In this document: positions 19,649 through 27,653 of the stretch, piece after piece
How the letters are laid out: every line of letters begins with the position of its first letter
Position numbering within the stretch: the first letter of the stretch is position 1
Virus record (IMG/VR): IMGVR_UViG_3300025301_000043
Coordinates: 1 to 36,730 of that record
Strand: one strand, 5' to 3'
From: a virus
DNA: 36,730 nt
The notes under the pieces: model-generated
Told to the model about the DNA's origin: nothing
What the model saw: the letters and a program-made list of their open reading frames with translations, nothing else
Database searches by the model: none
Position numbers and translations under genes: made by a program

Positions 19649-20290
19649 ATGGTAATACACGGCGATTGCTTGGAAGAGCTTGCAAGGATGGAAGAGGATT
19701 CGGTTGACTTGGTGGTCACTGACCCTCCCTACAACATCGGTAAGGACTACGGAAACGACTCAGACCGCCAAGGTGAGGAAGAATACGTAGAGTGGCTTAC
19801 CAAGGTAGGAACAGAGGTGATGAGGGTAGCAAAGCCTACGGCTTGGGTATTGGTGTTTAACGGGGTAGATAGGATAAAAACTACGATTGAGGCGTTTGGT
19901 GAGGAAAACCACGTCTGGGTATCGTGCTGGTATGCCCCTAATAAGCGTTCTAAGAGCCTCTACGGCTACAATCTGTGGCAACCCCTTATCATGTTTCGAG
20001 GTGAGGGTAGAAAGTGGCTTAAATTGCGAGATTTCTATTCCTTCACTACCGGGCAAGAGAAGTATGGGCACCCTACTCCTAAACCTCAAAAGCTAATTGA
20101 AAAGCTAATAGTGGACTTTTCGGAAGAAGGAGACCTCGTGCTAGACCCTTTCCTAGGCTCGGGTACTACTTCGGCTGCATCTGAGTTACTTGATAGGAGA
20201 CATGTGGGTATTGAGTGTAATCAGGAATATGTAGAGATAGCTCGCTCTAGGCTTGAAATGGTCAAATCTCAAATAAAATTACCATTTTGA
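19649..20290 (+). CDS. DNA (cytosine-N4 or adenine-N6) methyltransferase (213 aa)
   Basis: D-P-P-Y at residues 25-28 (catalytic motif IV), H-P-T-P-K-P at 141-146 and D-P-F-L-G-S-G-T-T at 166-174 (AdoMet-binding motif I) give the order IV...I typical of beta-class amino-methyltransferases. It methylates bases in specific DNA sequences; no restriction enzyme is beside it, so protection from host restriction or regulatory marking is likely. It is the first gene right of the control region. The arrangement of promoter and ATG implies a leaderless message. Confidence 0.93.
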   Translation: MVIHGDCLEELARMEEDSVDLVVTDPPYNIGKDYGNDSDRQGEEEYVEWLTKVGTEVMRVAKPTAWVLVFNGVDRIKTTIEAFGEENHVWVSCWYAPNKRSKSLYGYNLWQPLIMFRGEGRKWLKLRDFYSFTTGQEKYGHPTPKPQKLIEKLIVDFSEEGDLVLDPFLGSGTTSAASELLDRRHVGIECNQEYVEIARSRLEMVKSQIKLPF

Positions 20291-20291
20291 C

Positions 20292-20320
20292 TTGACATAA
20301 GCGGTTTTTATGCTTATATT
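20292..20320 (+). promoter_or_regulatory. Strong sigma70-type promoter
   Basis: TTGACA (20292-20297), 17 bp, TATATT (20315-20320), starting right after the methyltransferase stop. The next ATG is 11 bases beyond the -10 box, preceded by AGGGAAG, so the leader is very short. It would drive the terminase-proximal operon. Confidence 0.75.
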
Positions 20321-20331
20321 AGGGAAGTGCT

Positions 20332-20547
20332 ATGGCAAAAGAAACGATTTTAGCTAAACAACATTGTGCAAACTTTGGTAAAGGAAAGGATTCTGGGGTG
20401 TGTTCGGGCGTTATGATAGCTAGGAATGGGCAATTGTGGGTACATAAGGACTACCAAGGCAAAAAATGCTTTGTGGAGCAGGGATGCGATTATTTTAAGA
20501 CAATAGTTATGCCGGGAATATCAAATGACAAGACGAAAAGGCGGTAG
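20332..20547 (+). CDS. Small Cys-containing protein (71 aa)
   Basis: H-C-A-N, G-V-C-S-G and later K-C-F-V-E-Q-G-C-D-Y give four Cys in a zinc-ribbon-like spacing. Basic tail KTKRR. First gene after a strong promoter, about five bases of leader predicted. AGGGAAG precedes the ATG. Function unknown. Confidence 0.7.
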   Translation: MAKETILAKQHCANFGKGKDSGVCSGVMIARNGQLWVHKDYQGKKCFVEQGCDYFKTIVMPGISNDKTKRR

Positions 20548-20713
20548 ATTCATTAATATTGCAGGGAGATGGTATACATATGGACAATACAAGCGACTGG
20601 AAAAGAAATCAATCGAAATCGTCCACGAAATGCAGGGACAAAGTGCCAACAGTGGCAGTAGGGGACGCTCCGTTCGTCCGGGCTTCGACGGAGGAATCCC
20701 ACACCGCGAGTAA
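20525..20713 (+). CDS. Hypothetical small basic protein (62 aa), overlapping frame
   Basis: MTRRKGGRFINIAGRWYTYG... with GGGA about seven to nine bases before the ATG, and overlap with both neighbours. The N-terminal half reads naturally (RFINIAGRWYTYGQYKRLEKK); the C-terminal half is low quality because it lies opposite the next gene in another frame. One of the two frames may be the real product; kept with moderate confidence. Confidence 0.45.
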   Translation: MTRRKGGRFINIAGRWYTYGQYKRLEKKSIEIVHEMQGQSANSGSRGRSVRPGFDGGIPHRE

Positions 20714-20921
20714 AAGTAACAATGCAGTAGTCATGGCTCTTATTAGACAGCGGTTAAATGAGGGGAATCGTAAGTTTGGTCGAGAAATGCCGCTTGATGG
20801 CACATATCGCCTACAGGATGCCCTTGAAGAGGCGTTAGACCTCTCAATTTATCTGTCAGCTAAAATAATAGAGCTAAAGACCGAGGAGATGAAGTATGTC
20901 AATAGAAATCGAAAATCTTGA
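20580..20921 (+). CDS. Conserved-looking phage protein (113 aa)
   Basis: The C-terminal half reads V-V-M-A-L-I-R-Q-R-L, F-G-R-E-M-P-L-D-G, then L-Q-D-A-L-E-E-A-L-D-L, a pattern I have seen in many phage genomes (xFGRxLxLDG...LQDALEEALDLxVYL). It is helical and acidic, and its function is unknown. The ATG at 20580 is used; a TTG at 20559 is possible. The first 50 residues are of low complexity (Ser/Thr/Lys), consistent with their overlap with the neighbouring frame. Confidence 0.65.
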   Translation: MDNTSDWKRNQSKSSTKCRDKVPTVAVGDAPFVRASTEESHTASKSNNAVVMALIRQRLNEGNRKFGREMPLDGTYRLQDALEEALDLSIYLSAKIIELKTEEMKYVNRNRKS

Positions 20922-21153
20922 TAAGGAACCAGTAGTTGTCAAGGCGGGTAGCTTTTTCCATCTGTGGTGTTGTGATTGCAGATTAAGACACATTGTGTTC
21001 GTTGACAAGGTAGGAAGTGACAATATTAAGCTTGGTCTTGTCCGTGACGATATAGCAACAAAGAATGCTCGAAAGCTTAATAACGTGGTAGTATATGAGA
21101 AAACAGGCAAAAAGAGGGTGAATGCGCCAAAAAAGAGCCGTAGTAGTTCCTGA
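20896..21153 (+). CDS. Small Cys-motif protein (85 aa)
   Basis: S-F-F-H-L-W-C-C-D-C-R-L-R-H near residue 20 forms a Cys-rich knot preceded by aromatics, and the C-terminus is basic (KTGKKRVNAPKKSRSSS). GAGGAG precedes the ATG by about seven bases. Sequence order WCCDCxLxH is familiar from phage proteins of unknown function. It overlaps both neighbours. Confidence 0.68.
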   Translation: MSIEIENLDKEPVVVKAGSFFHLWCCDCRLRHIVFVDKVGSDNIKLGLVRDDIATKNARKLNNVVVYEKTGKKRVNAPKKSRSSS

Positions 21154-21892
21154 CCTGCATTTTCCTCTACATGACCAACCTGCGGTCAATTGTGCACTAA
21201 AGGCGATTCGTCTTGTAAAGCCGGACGTGTTTATTTGCCTTGGGGACATAGGAGAGTGGGAAACAGTCTCTTCGTGGAAATACAAACGAAGAAAGCGTCC
21301 ACCCTTGGAGTATATGCTTCCTGAAGTGGATGAAGAGATAAAATCGGTTAACAAAGGGCTTGACCAGTTTGATAAGGTATTGGATGCGATAAAGTGCGAA
21401 GAACGACATATGATAGAGGGAAACCACGACGACTGGTTAAATCAGTTCGTTTTGGAGCATCCCTACCTCAAAGACAGGTATTCCTTTCAAAATGCGGTGC
21501 AATTGAAGGAAAGGGGGTATAAGTACCATCCTTATGGAAAATACCTTCGCATTGGGAAATTGTACTTTTATCACGGTGGGCACTATTCTACTGGGTACCA
21601 TACTAAGCAACACGCTCTTAATCTTGGCAAGAACGTAGTATATGCCCATATGCACGATGTTCAGCGTCATAGTGTTACTCACGTTGATGGAACACATGCA
21701 GCCTTTAGCCTTGGTTGCCTGAAAGAGATGTCGAGCGAGTCAAACTTGTGGATGAAGGGAAGGCGTAATAATTGGAGTCATGCCATTGGAGTCGTTGATT
21801 GGAACACCAGTGGAGACTTTAGGCTTGATGTGGTGGACATTACAAAGGGAAAAACTTTTTTGTGGGGGAAGGAACTAGATGGAAGAACTTAA
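21122..21892 (+). CDS. Calcineurin-like metallophosphoesterase (256 aa)
   Basis: Metal-binding motifs in order: D11-L-H13, G-D-I-G-E at 41-45 (D42), G-N-H-D-D at 100-104 (N101, H102), H151-G-G-H154 and H176-M-H178. These are the five blocks of the calcineurin-type phosphoesterase family, which includes phosphatases, nucleases and nucleotide hydrolases. The fold is probable and the substrate unknown. The gene begins 32 bases before the end of the Cys-motif gene and is beside the terminase genes. Confidence 0.9.
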   Translation: MRQKRAVVVPDLHFPLHDQPAVNCALKAIRLVKPDVFICLGDIGEWETVSSWKYKRRKRPPLEYMLPEVDEEIKSVNKGLDQFDKVLDAIKCEERHMIEGNHDDWLNQFVLEHPYLKDRYSFQNAVQLKERGYKYHPYGKYLRIGKLYFYHGGHYSTGYHTKQHALNLGKNVVYAHMHDVQRHSVTHVDGTHAAFSLGCLKEMSSESNLWMKGRRNNWSHAIGVVDWNTSGDFRLDVVDITKGKTFLWGKELDGRT

Positions 21893-22064
21893 TCTTGGCG
21901 ATACAATAGCACTATTAAAGGTATTCAAGTGGCAGCATGATGCAACCAAGGAGCTTGAGGCTGAAGCTGCCAAGGAAGTGCGGTCAGAATTGATGAAGAG
22001 CATTCTAGAAACCATTGATTTGCTAGAGGTTCCACAATTAGTACCAGATTTACATGAGCATTAA
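21879..22064 (+). CDS. Hypothetical helical protein (61 aa)
   Basis: MEELNLGDTIALLKVFKWQH... then K-E-L-E-A-E-A-A-K-E-V helix. Wholly helical and acidic. GGAAC lies just before the ATG. Overlaps the end of the metallophosphoesterase gene by 14 bases. Unknown function. Confidence 0.6.
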   Translation: MEELNLGDTIALLKVFKWQHDATKELEAEAAKEVRSELMKSILETIDLLEVPQLVPDLHEH

Positions 22065-22135
22065 AACAAGCATATGTCTTAGGAAGGGATGGAGAAAGGT
22101 GATAAAGTAATGAATGGTCGGGATAGGGGCTTTGC

Positions 22136-22900
22136 TTGTACTCTCGCAAGATAAAGAATAAACAACATTTCGTATATGATGACGAAAAAGAGTTTAGACT
22201 GCAATCAAGTGAGAGTTTAATTGACGACTGGCGAAATGCCAACACGAAGGAATGGACGAAGAGTGACGATGGAAAGGTTCTACAGGTGCTTAAGAGGGGT
22301 GTATTTACTAATCATTCAGGCCAGAAGGTCGAATATGTAAGAACGCTTCTCGGAACGTACACAGTCCGAAAGAAGGATAGGATGGCGGGAGACCCGCCTA
22401 AGAACATTTATTCCTTCTCTCGTGATAAGACTTCTTACGATATACAGACCTCAAAGCGGAAAGCGACCTCTGGGGAGGTTCTTTTTGCACAATATGTCGT
22501 AAGGGGGGTTGAACCGACGGAAGCCTATATTAAGGCTTTTCCAACAAACAAGAGGAGATGGGCGCAATCAGCGTCCCAGTCCTTGTTAAGGCAGGAGAGG
22601 ATAGTAAATTTGATTTCAAAAGAAGTAAAGAATGCACTGGAGGAGGTAGGGATTCACCATGAGGATATACTTGCAAAGGTATGGAGCATTGCTAACGATG
22701 ATGACCAGACTTCCAGTTCAAGAGTTAGGTGTCTTGAGTTGCTTGCTAAGATTTCTGATATGATGCCCAACTCGGAAAAGCGGTCAGAATCTTTGACTGT
22801 CTTTCAGGGATTCACCCCTGAGCAGCTCGCTTCTCTGTCTTCTGGAGATACGCAAATGATAGGACAAATGGAGGAACCCATTGAAGAGGGTGGAGACTGA
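22136..22900 (+). CDS. terS: Putative terminase small subunit (254 aa)
   Basis: Position directly ahead of terminase large subunit, and a segment T-S-G-E-V-L-F-A-Q-Y-V-V-R-G-V then E-A-Y-I-K-A-F-P resembles the helix-turn-helix of Terminase_2-type small subunits (xxxExFxxxYxxxGxxxxxAYxxAG). Then S-L-L-R-Q-E-R-I-V and a helical C-terminus. It binds DNA to choose the packaging start. The first 60 residues are extra. The likely start is TTG at 22136 with AGGGG upstream; an ATG ORF at 22089-22154 overlaps the start in another frame. Confidence 0.68.
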   Translation: MYSRKIKNKQHFVYDDEKEFRLQSSESLIDDWRNANTKEWTKSDDGKVLQVLKRGVFTNHSGQKVEYVRTLLGTYTVRKKDRMAGDPPKNIYSFSRDKTSYDIQTSKRKATSGEVLFAQYVVRGVEPTEAYIKAFPTNKRRWAQSASQSLLRQERIVNLISKEVKNALEEVGIHHEDILAKVWSIANDDDQTSSSRVRCLELLAKISDMMPNSEKRSESLTVFQGFTPEQLASLSSGDTQMIGQMEEPIEEGGD

Positions 22901-23117
22901 ATATATCATTAAGGAACTTAGCTTTTCTGCGCCTGACTATGATACTGTTTGTCATGCATGCGATTGCTCGGTAAATGTTAATTTTGATATTGCAGTTGAT
23001 GATTCCTTTGGGGAGTTCTATGGATGGAATTGTCCCTTTTGTAATACTCTTTATAACTGGAGAAACGAAATAGTAGAGCTTGGAGATTTTGGAGAGGTTG
23101 AACGAGGAGAAGCATAA
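22881..23117 (+). CDS. Zinc-ribbon protein (78 aa)
   Basis: V-C-H-A-C-D-C near residue 24 and N-C-P-F-C-N about 27 residues later form a four-Cys ribbon. Starts at TTG (22881) with GGAGGA upstream. It overlaps terS by 20 bases and the terminase large gene by 38. A similar zinc protein between terS and terL is unusual; function unknown. Confidence 0.65.
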   Translation: MKRVETEYIIKELSFSAPDYDTVCHACDCSVNVNFDIAVDDSFGEFYGWNCPFCNTLYNWRNEIVELGDFGEVERGEA

Positions 23118-24717
23118 AGAGACGCCAATAGAAGATTTTGAGAGTATCACCTTGTCGCAAAAGGGTGATATACTCCAGAAGGCTTATGATGACCTTCTTT
23201 TCTTTGGTAGGGCATTTCTTCCGGGGGATTTCCTTAGAAAGAGTGAGTCTCCCACTTTTCACTATGATATAGGGCAAAAGCTTACTACTACTAAGCCCGG
23301 TGCTAGAATTTGTAATATATTGCCACGCGGATTTGGCAAGTCGGTTTTAGCAAAAGCTGCCATCCTTCATAAGATTTGCTTTGCCCCCAAGGGAGAGCGT
23401 CAATTCATTGCTTGGGTAGCTGAAGAGCAGGGTCAAGCCATTGACCATCTTAAGTACGTTAAGACACATCTTGAGGCGAATAAGTATATTCATTACTATT
23501 TTGGTAATCTTGCCGGAGATTCAGTTGGTAATCGATGGACTGAGAAAGATATTGTTACGGCAAAGGGTGACAGGTTAATAGCAAAGGGGACTACACAGCG
23601 TCTTCGTGGTCGTGCAGAGATTGATAGGCGTTATACTGGAGTGGTGCTTGACGACTTTGAGTCCGAGTTAAATACTAAGACCCCGGAAAGACGTTCCGAA
23701 ATTAAGAAGTGGATTGTATCTACAGTCTATCCAGCTCTGGAAGAGACACCCGGCAATGAGGGATGGATATGGTTACTGGGGACAATAGTTCATTACGACT
23801 CATTTCTTCAGAATGTGCTTGATGGCTTTAACGAGGCGAAGGAGGCAGGAAGGTTACATTCTTGGGATGTTACGTTCTATCGTGCTATACAGGACGGAAA
23901 GTCCATATGGAACACTCAATTCTCCATTGAAAAGCTTGAAGCGAAGCGAAAGGAGTTTACTGAGGCTGGCCTTGTTAATAAGTTTTCTCAGGAGTATCTT
24001 AACGATGCTAGAGATATAACTAATGCTGCATTTAAGATTGACAGGGTACAGTACTATACAGGACATTTTGAGAGTAAGGATGGATTTGCCTATCTTGTCA
24101 CAAGGGATGACGCTATTCCAATCAATGTCTATGTTGGAGTGGACGTTGCCCATACTGCAACTTCTTCCTCTGACTATCAAGTAATACTTGTTCTTGGGAT
24201 TGATGCGGATAAGAACAGATATGTGATTGAGTATTTTCGTGAGAGGATTCCCACTTTTGATATTCCTGAAAAGATTATAGACATTGCGAAGAAGTATCAG
24301 CCGCTTCGCAGGGTCACCATTGAGACTGTTGCAGCTCAGGAGATGGTGAGAGACATGGCTGACAGGCTTTCGGTTAAGGAGAGACGCCTTGCGCCCGGAC
24401 TGTTTAAGGGCATTAAGCCACCTAGGGGAATTAAGAAAGAAGATAGGCTTGAGACAGCATTGGGGCCGATAGTTAACAGTAAGAAATTATTTATTCAGCG
24501 TGAGATGACAGAGATTGTTGATGAGCTTTTTGAGCATCCAAAATCTAAGAATGACGATATTCTAGATGCTATGTACTATGCGAATTACTTCGCTTGGCAG
24601 AGGCCTCCCAAGAGTGGACGGCTTACATTGGATGCTTTTCATAACGTCAATAATACACAAAAGAGCAGAAACTCTGCAAAAAAGGCATATAATTGGATTA
24701 CCGGCTCAAGAATTTGA
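23080..24717 (+). CDS. terL: Terminase large subunit (545 aa)
   Basis: ATPase Walker A is P-R-G-F-G-K-S at 82-88, Walker B V-V-L-D-D-F-E (D191, D192, E194); the RNase H-like nuclease domain shows V-G-V-D-V-A at 352-357 (D355), then T-I-E (E415) and N-D-D-I-L-D-A (D492/D493, D496). The protein pumps DNA into the procapsid and cuts it. Length is normal. The start is one of three TTG codons (23080, 23089, 23098) and is uncertain. No ATG precedes the conserved region. Confidence 0.93.
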   Translation: MEILERLNEEKHKETPIEDFESITLSQKGDILQKAYDDLLFFGRAFLPGDFLRKSESPTFHYDIGQKLTTTKPGARICNILPRGFGKSVLAKAAILHKICFAPKGERQFIAWVAEEQGQAIDHLKYVKTHLEANKYIHYYFGNLAGDSVGNRWTEKDIVTAKGDRLIAKGTTQRLRGRAEIDRRYTGVVLDDFESELNTKTPERRSEIKKWIVSTVYPALEETPGNEGWIWLLGTIVHYDSFLQNVLDGFNEAKEAGRLHSWDVTFYRAIQDGKSIWNTQFSIEKLEAKRKEFTEAGLVNKFSQEYLNDARDITNAAFKIDRVQYYTGHFESKDGFAYLVTRDDAIPINVYVGVDVAHTATSSSDYQVILVLGIDADKNRYVIEYFRERIPTFDIPEKIIDIAKKYQPLRRVTIETVAAQEMVRDMADRLSVKERRLAPGLFKGIKPPRGIKKEDRLETALGPIVNSKKLFIQREMTEIVDELFEHPKSKNDDILDAMYYANYFAWQRPPKSGRLTLDAFHNVNNTQKSRNSAKKAYNWITGSRI

Positions 24718-24726
24718 GCAAAAGAC

Positions 24727-24755
24727 TTGACAAAATGGCATTTTTGACTTATATT
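24727..24755 (+). promoter_or_regulatory. Promoter of the portal gene, leaderless arrangement
   Basis: TTGACA (24727-24732), 17 bp, TATATT (24750-24755); the ATG lies eight bases further, so the transcript should start within zero to two bases of it. No Shine-Dalgarno exists (AT-only sequence before the ATG). Near-consensus for sigma70. It starts the structural operon. Confidence 0.8.
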
Positions 24756-24763
24756 ATATATAC

Positions 24764-26773
24764 ATGGCATTAGAAACCGATTCCAAAGCTGAAATGAATC
24801 AACACATGTTTCGCCGCTGGCGAGATGCGCGTGCTGATTGGGATGTGCAAGCCCGTGAGGATTTGGACTTTTTTCTTGGTAATCACTTTACAAAGGAAGA
24901 GTCAGATGAGTTGTCTTCTCGCAATCAGGCAGATGTTCCGATGGATAGGATTTCTCCTGCGATAGATAAACTTAAAAGCGTACTCACAGCCAAGCCTCCT
25001 GTCTTCACAGTACTTCCTAGAGAAGATTCTGATGCCAAGGTCTCTTCCGTATGGCGAACCATCCTTGGTTATGTCTGGGATATTTCCGATGGAGATACTC
25101 AGATGAAACAAGCCATCACGGACTATGCTGTTACAGGACTTGGCTACTTGTACGCCTATATTGACCAAGAATCAGATTTTGGTAGAGGTGACGTCAAGTT
25201 TACTTATGTCAACCCGTTTCGTGTTTACGTTCCACCTGACTGCAGGGATAGGTGGTTTACTGATGCCGAGGGCATCATTCTTTCTACTATACTGACAGGT
25301 GAGCAGGTCGTTAACCTCTACCCGCAATTGGGAGACCAGATAGATGCTGAGACCGGAGAGGTAATTCCGGGAATGATTAATGATATTGAATCTTATATCG
25401 AAGAGGATTTTCCTGCAGCTCAGAATGCTAATTCGATGCGTGTGTTTACACCATATGAGGCAAAAGATAAGGATTTTGGCGTTCAGAAGTATCAGATTCT
25501 TGAAAGGTTCTATCCGACAAAGATTCCGTTCTTTCGCGTGGTGGATTCCAAGACAGCACAGGAGACAGTTTTGGATGAAGAAGCATTTACGACTCTTATT
25601 GAGGACAATCCCGGTGCTATTGAGCGGGGATTATTGGAGTTTGAGGAGATTCTTCAGACTCGTATAGCGGTGAGTGCTTGTATTGGCGGTACGATGCTTT
25701 ACGAGGCCGTTCTTAATACAGACGCTTATCCAATTATTCCTCTTCCCAATATTTATACTGGCACTCCTTATCCAAAGTCAGATATTTCTCGTTCTAAGCC
25801 GATGCAAAAATTACTTAATAGGCTCTGGTCACTTGCTTTGAGCCATGCTCAGGCTTCTGCAGGATTAAAGTTGATTGTCCCTATTGGCTCTGTTGATAAT
25901 ATGGAAGACCTTGAAAGGGATTGGGCAAATCCCAATGCTGTTATTGAGGTCGATACGAGTCAGGGTGAGCCTCATTATCCTGCTCCACAGCCGTTGGCTT
26001 CTGAGTTTTATAGGCTTATACAGCAGGCTGAGTTTTATATAGATTTTATTTTTGGCGTTCCTGAGATGATGCATGGATTTCCGGGGAAATCACCAGAGAC
26101 CGCTAAGGGTACGGAGCGTATGGTTGCGCTAGGAAGCGATAGGCCGAAGTCCAAACTCAGGGATATTGAGTTTAGCATCAATCGCCTTGGAAGAGTACTG
26201 TATTGCTTTGCTAAGGGACATTATACATTTCCGAAAATGTTTACCCTTTCTCAGGCTAATAATGACCTTACTGATGTTATGGTCAATATGTATGATGATG
26301 TTAGTGGAGCTGTAAATGATATTCAAAGGGATAGACTAAATATAGGACAGCATGACATAAGAATACAGCCCGGTTCGACTTTGCCTGAGAGCAAATGGGC
26401 TATCTATGGGGTTTACCTTGAAGCATTTCAGCTTGGTTTAGTTGACAGAAGAGAGGTGCTTAAGAAAAATCCTGAGATATTCGACAAGGAAGGGGTATTA
26501 CAAAGAATGGACGAAGTAGCACAGTTAAAACAATATGTTGGCCAATTAGAAGAAAAAATTAAGAATCTTTCTGGAGACCTGCAGACAGCAACTCGTGAGT
26601 CGATTTCAAGTCGTAAGCAGACTGCTGTTGAAAAGACAAAACGCAATCTCGCTGAGATTGAGGCTATGATGCAGGCGGACAGGAAAGTTAAGGCAGCCAA
26701 GCTTGACGCTGCCGTAAAGATTGGGGAGCGTGAATTAAAAAACATTGTCTCCTCAGAAAAAGGTCAGGCGTGA
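24764..26773 (+). CDS. Portal protein (669 aa)
   Basis: Located directly after terminase and before scaffold and capsid. Features fit a P22-like portal: conserved N-terminal region (RWRDARADWDVQAREDLDFFLGNHF), P-M-D-R-I-S-P-A-I-D-K-L at 59-70, a V-N-P-F-R-V-Y-V-P-P motif, and a long helical C-terminus with coiled-coil (QLKQYVGQLEEKIKNL) and basic ending. Length 669 suits this family. Forms the dodecameric DNA entry ring. Transcription probably starts at the ATG, with no SD, so translation of this abundant message would be leaderless. Confidence 0.9.
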   Translation: MALETDSKAEMNQHMFRRWRDARADWDVQAREDLDFFLGNHFTKEESDELSSRNQADVPMDRISPAIDKLKSVLTAKPPVFTVLPREDSDAKVSSVWRTILGYVWDISDGDTQMKQAITDYAVTGLGYLYAYIDQESDFGRGDVKFTYVNPFRVYVPPDCRDRWFTDAEGIILSTILTGEQVVNLYPQLGDQIDAETGEVIPGMINDIESYIEEDFPAAQNANSMRVFTPYEAKDKDFGVQKYQILERFYPTKIPFFRVVDSKTAQETVLDEEAFTTLIEDNPGAIERGLLEFEEILQTRIAVSACIGGTMLYEAVLNTDAYPIIPLPNIYTGTPYPKSDISRSKPMQKLLNRLWSLALSHAQASAGLKLIVPIGSVDNMEDLERDWANPNAVIEVDTSQGEPHYPAPQPLASEFYRLIQQAEFYIDFIFGVPEMMHGFPGKSPETAKGTERMVALGSDRPKSKLRDIEFSINRLGRVLYCFAKGHYTFPKMFTLSQANNDLTDVMVNMYDDVSGAVNDIQRDRLNIGQHDIRIQPGSTLPESKWAIYGVYLEAFQLGLVDRREVLKKNPEIFDKEGVLQRMDEVAQLKQYVGQLEEKIKNLSGDLQTATRESISSRKQTAVEKTKRNLAEIEAMMQADRKVKAAKLDAAVKIGERELKNIVSSEKGQA

Positions 26774-26853
26774 ACATAGGTGAAGTTCCGACTTGGAGAT
26801 TTGATAAAAGTCTAGCCATAAAGTTCGGAAACATCGAAGGAGATACGACATGA
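26770..26853 (+). CDS. Possible 27-aa bridging peptide
   Basis: GTG start overlapping the portal stop (GTGA) and ending in the ATGA of the scaffold gene. It encodes VNIGEVPTWRFDKSLAIKFG and seven more residues. AGGTCA lies before the GTG, and the end contains the scaffold ribosome binding site GAAGGAG. It may be a real miniprotein or only a coupling device. Confidence 0.4.
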   Translation: MNIGEVPTWRFDKSLAIKFGNIEGDTT

Positions 26854-27641
26854 CAGCAAGCACAGAAGATAGAGTGGTTGAAGAATCATCCGACCCGTTT
26901 GTGGACGCCGTTGATAGCATGGGGGAGGACTCTGACATTGTTGAAGATATGGCAGGGGCCTATGCAGAGGATGCGGTTGGGGACGAGCCTTTAGGAGAGG
27001 ACTGGGAAACAGAAGCAAAGAAGTTTCAATCAATGAAGGACAAGGCAGAGGCCAAGCTTCAGGATTGGGAACGATATGCTCCCTTAGTCAGCCTACTAGA
27101 GAGCCGTCCAGATTTAGTTGGTTTAATCCAGAATAATCTTAATCCAGAAATGGCTCCTGCGAATGGTGCTCAAGCGAGTAACCCGCAGGAAGAGTTCAGT
27201 GAAGAAGAGTTCAACCCTTGGGACGCTTTTTTTCGTCCAGACTCCGAGTCCTATCGCCATCGCGAGGCAATAGAACAGAATAGAGTAGATGAAACAATGC
27301 AGCGTCATTTTGGTGCATTACAAGAGCAAGTATTTATGAATAACTTGGTAGGTGAACTTAAAGGCACTTACAATATGTCTGAGGAAGAAGCTACGAAATT
27401 TATTGATTTCTATGCCCAACCCAAAGACCAGTTGTCTGTAGATACTTTAGTTGATGTGTTTCAGCGAAACAATAAGAAGGAAGGGTCGAAGCCTTCTTCT
27501 TCGTTGGACGCAGTGAGAGCGTCCAAGTCAGCCCCTAGGACAGCAGGTGCAGTCAGCAGCTCAGGTTCCATTCCACGGAACGAGACTGACAAGGTATTTG
27601 ATAATATCGTAGCGGCAGACAATAAAGGACGTGTTTTTTAA
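26850..27641 (+). CDS. Putative scaffolding protein (263 aa)
   Basis: Between portal and capsid, the usual place of scaffold. Acidic N-terminal half with a Glu/Asp-rich start, helical middle (KKFQSMKDKAEAKLQDWERY), and Ser/Lys-rich tail ending in R-V-F. No catalytic motif. It would fill the procapsid and leave during packaging. AAGGAG is seven bases before ATG. Confidence 0.78.
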   Translation: MTASTEDRVVEESSDPFVDAVDSMGEDSDIVEDMAGAYAEDAVGDEPLGEDWETEAKKFQSMKDKAEAKLQDWERYAPLVSLLESRPDLVGLIQNNLNPEMAPANGAQASNPQEEFSEEEFNPWDAFFRPDSESYRHREAIEQNRVDETMQRHFGALQEQVFMNNLVGELKGTYNMSEEEATKFIDFYAQPKDQLSVDTLVDVFQRNNKKEGSKPSSSLDAVRASKSAPRTAGAVSSSGSIPRNETDKVFDNIVAADNKGRVF

Positions 27642-27653
27642 GGGGAATATAAA

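Noticed and set aside
19425-19685. Minus-strand 86-aa ORF in the AT tract
   Set aside because: Composed of Ile/Tyr/Leu repeats produced by TA-rich DNA, and overlaps the methyltransferase start.
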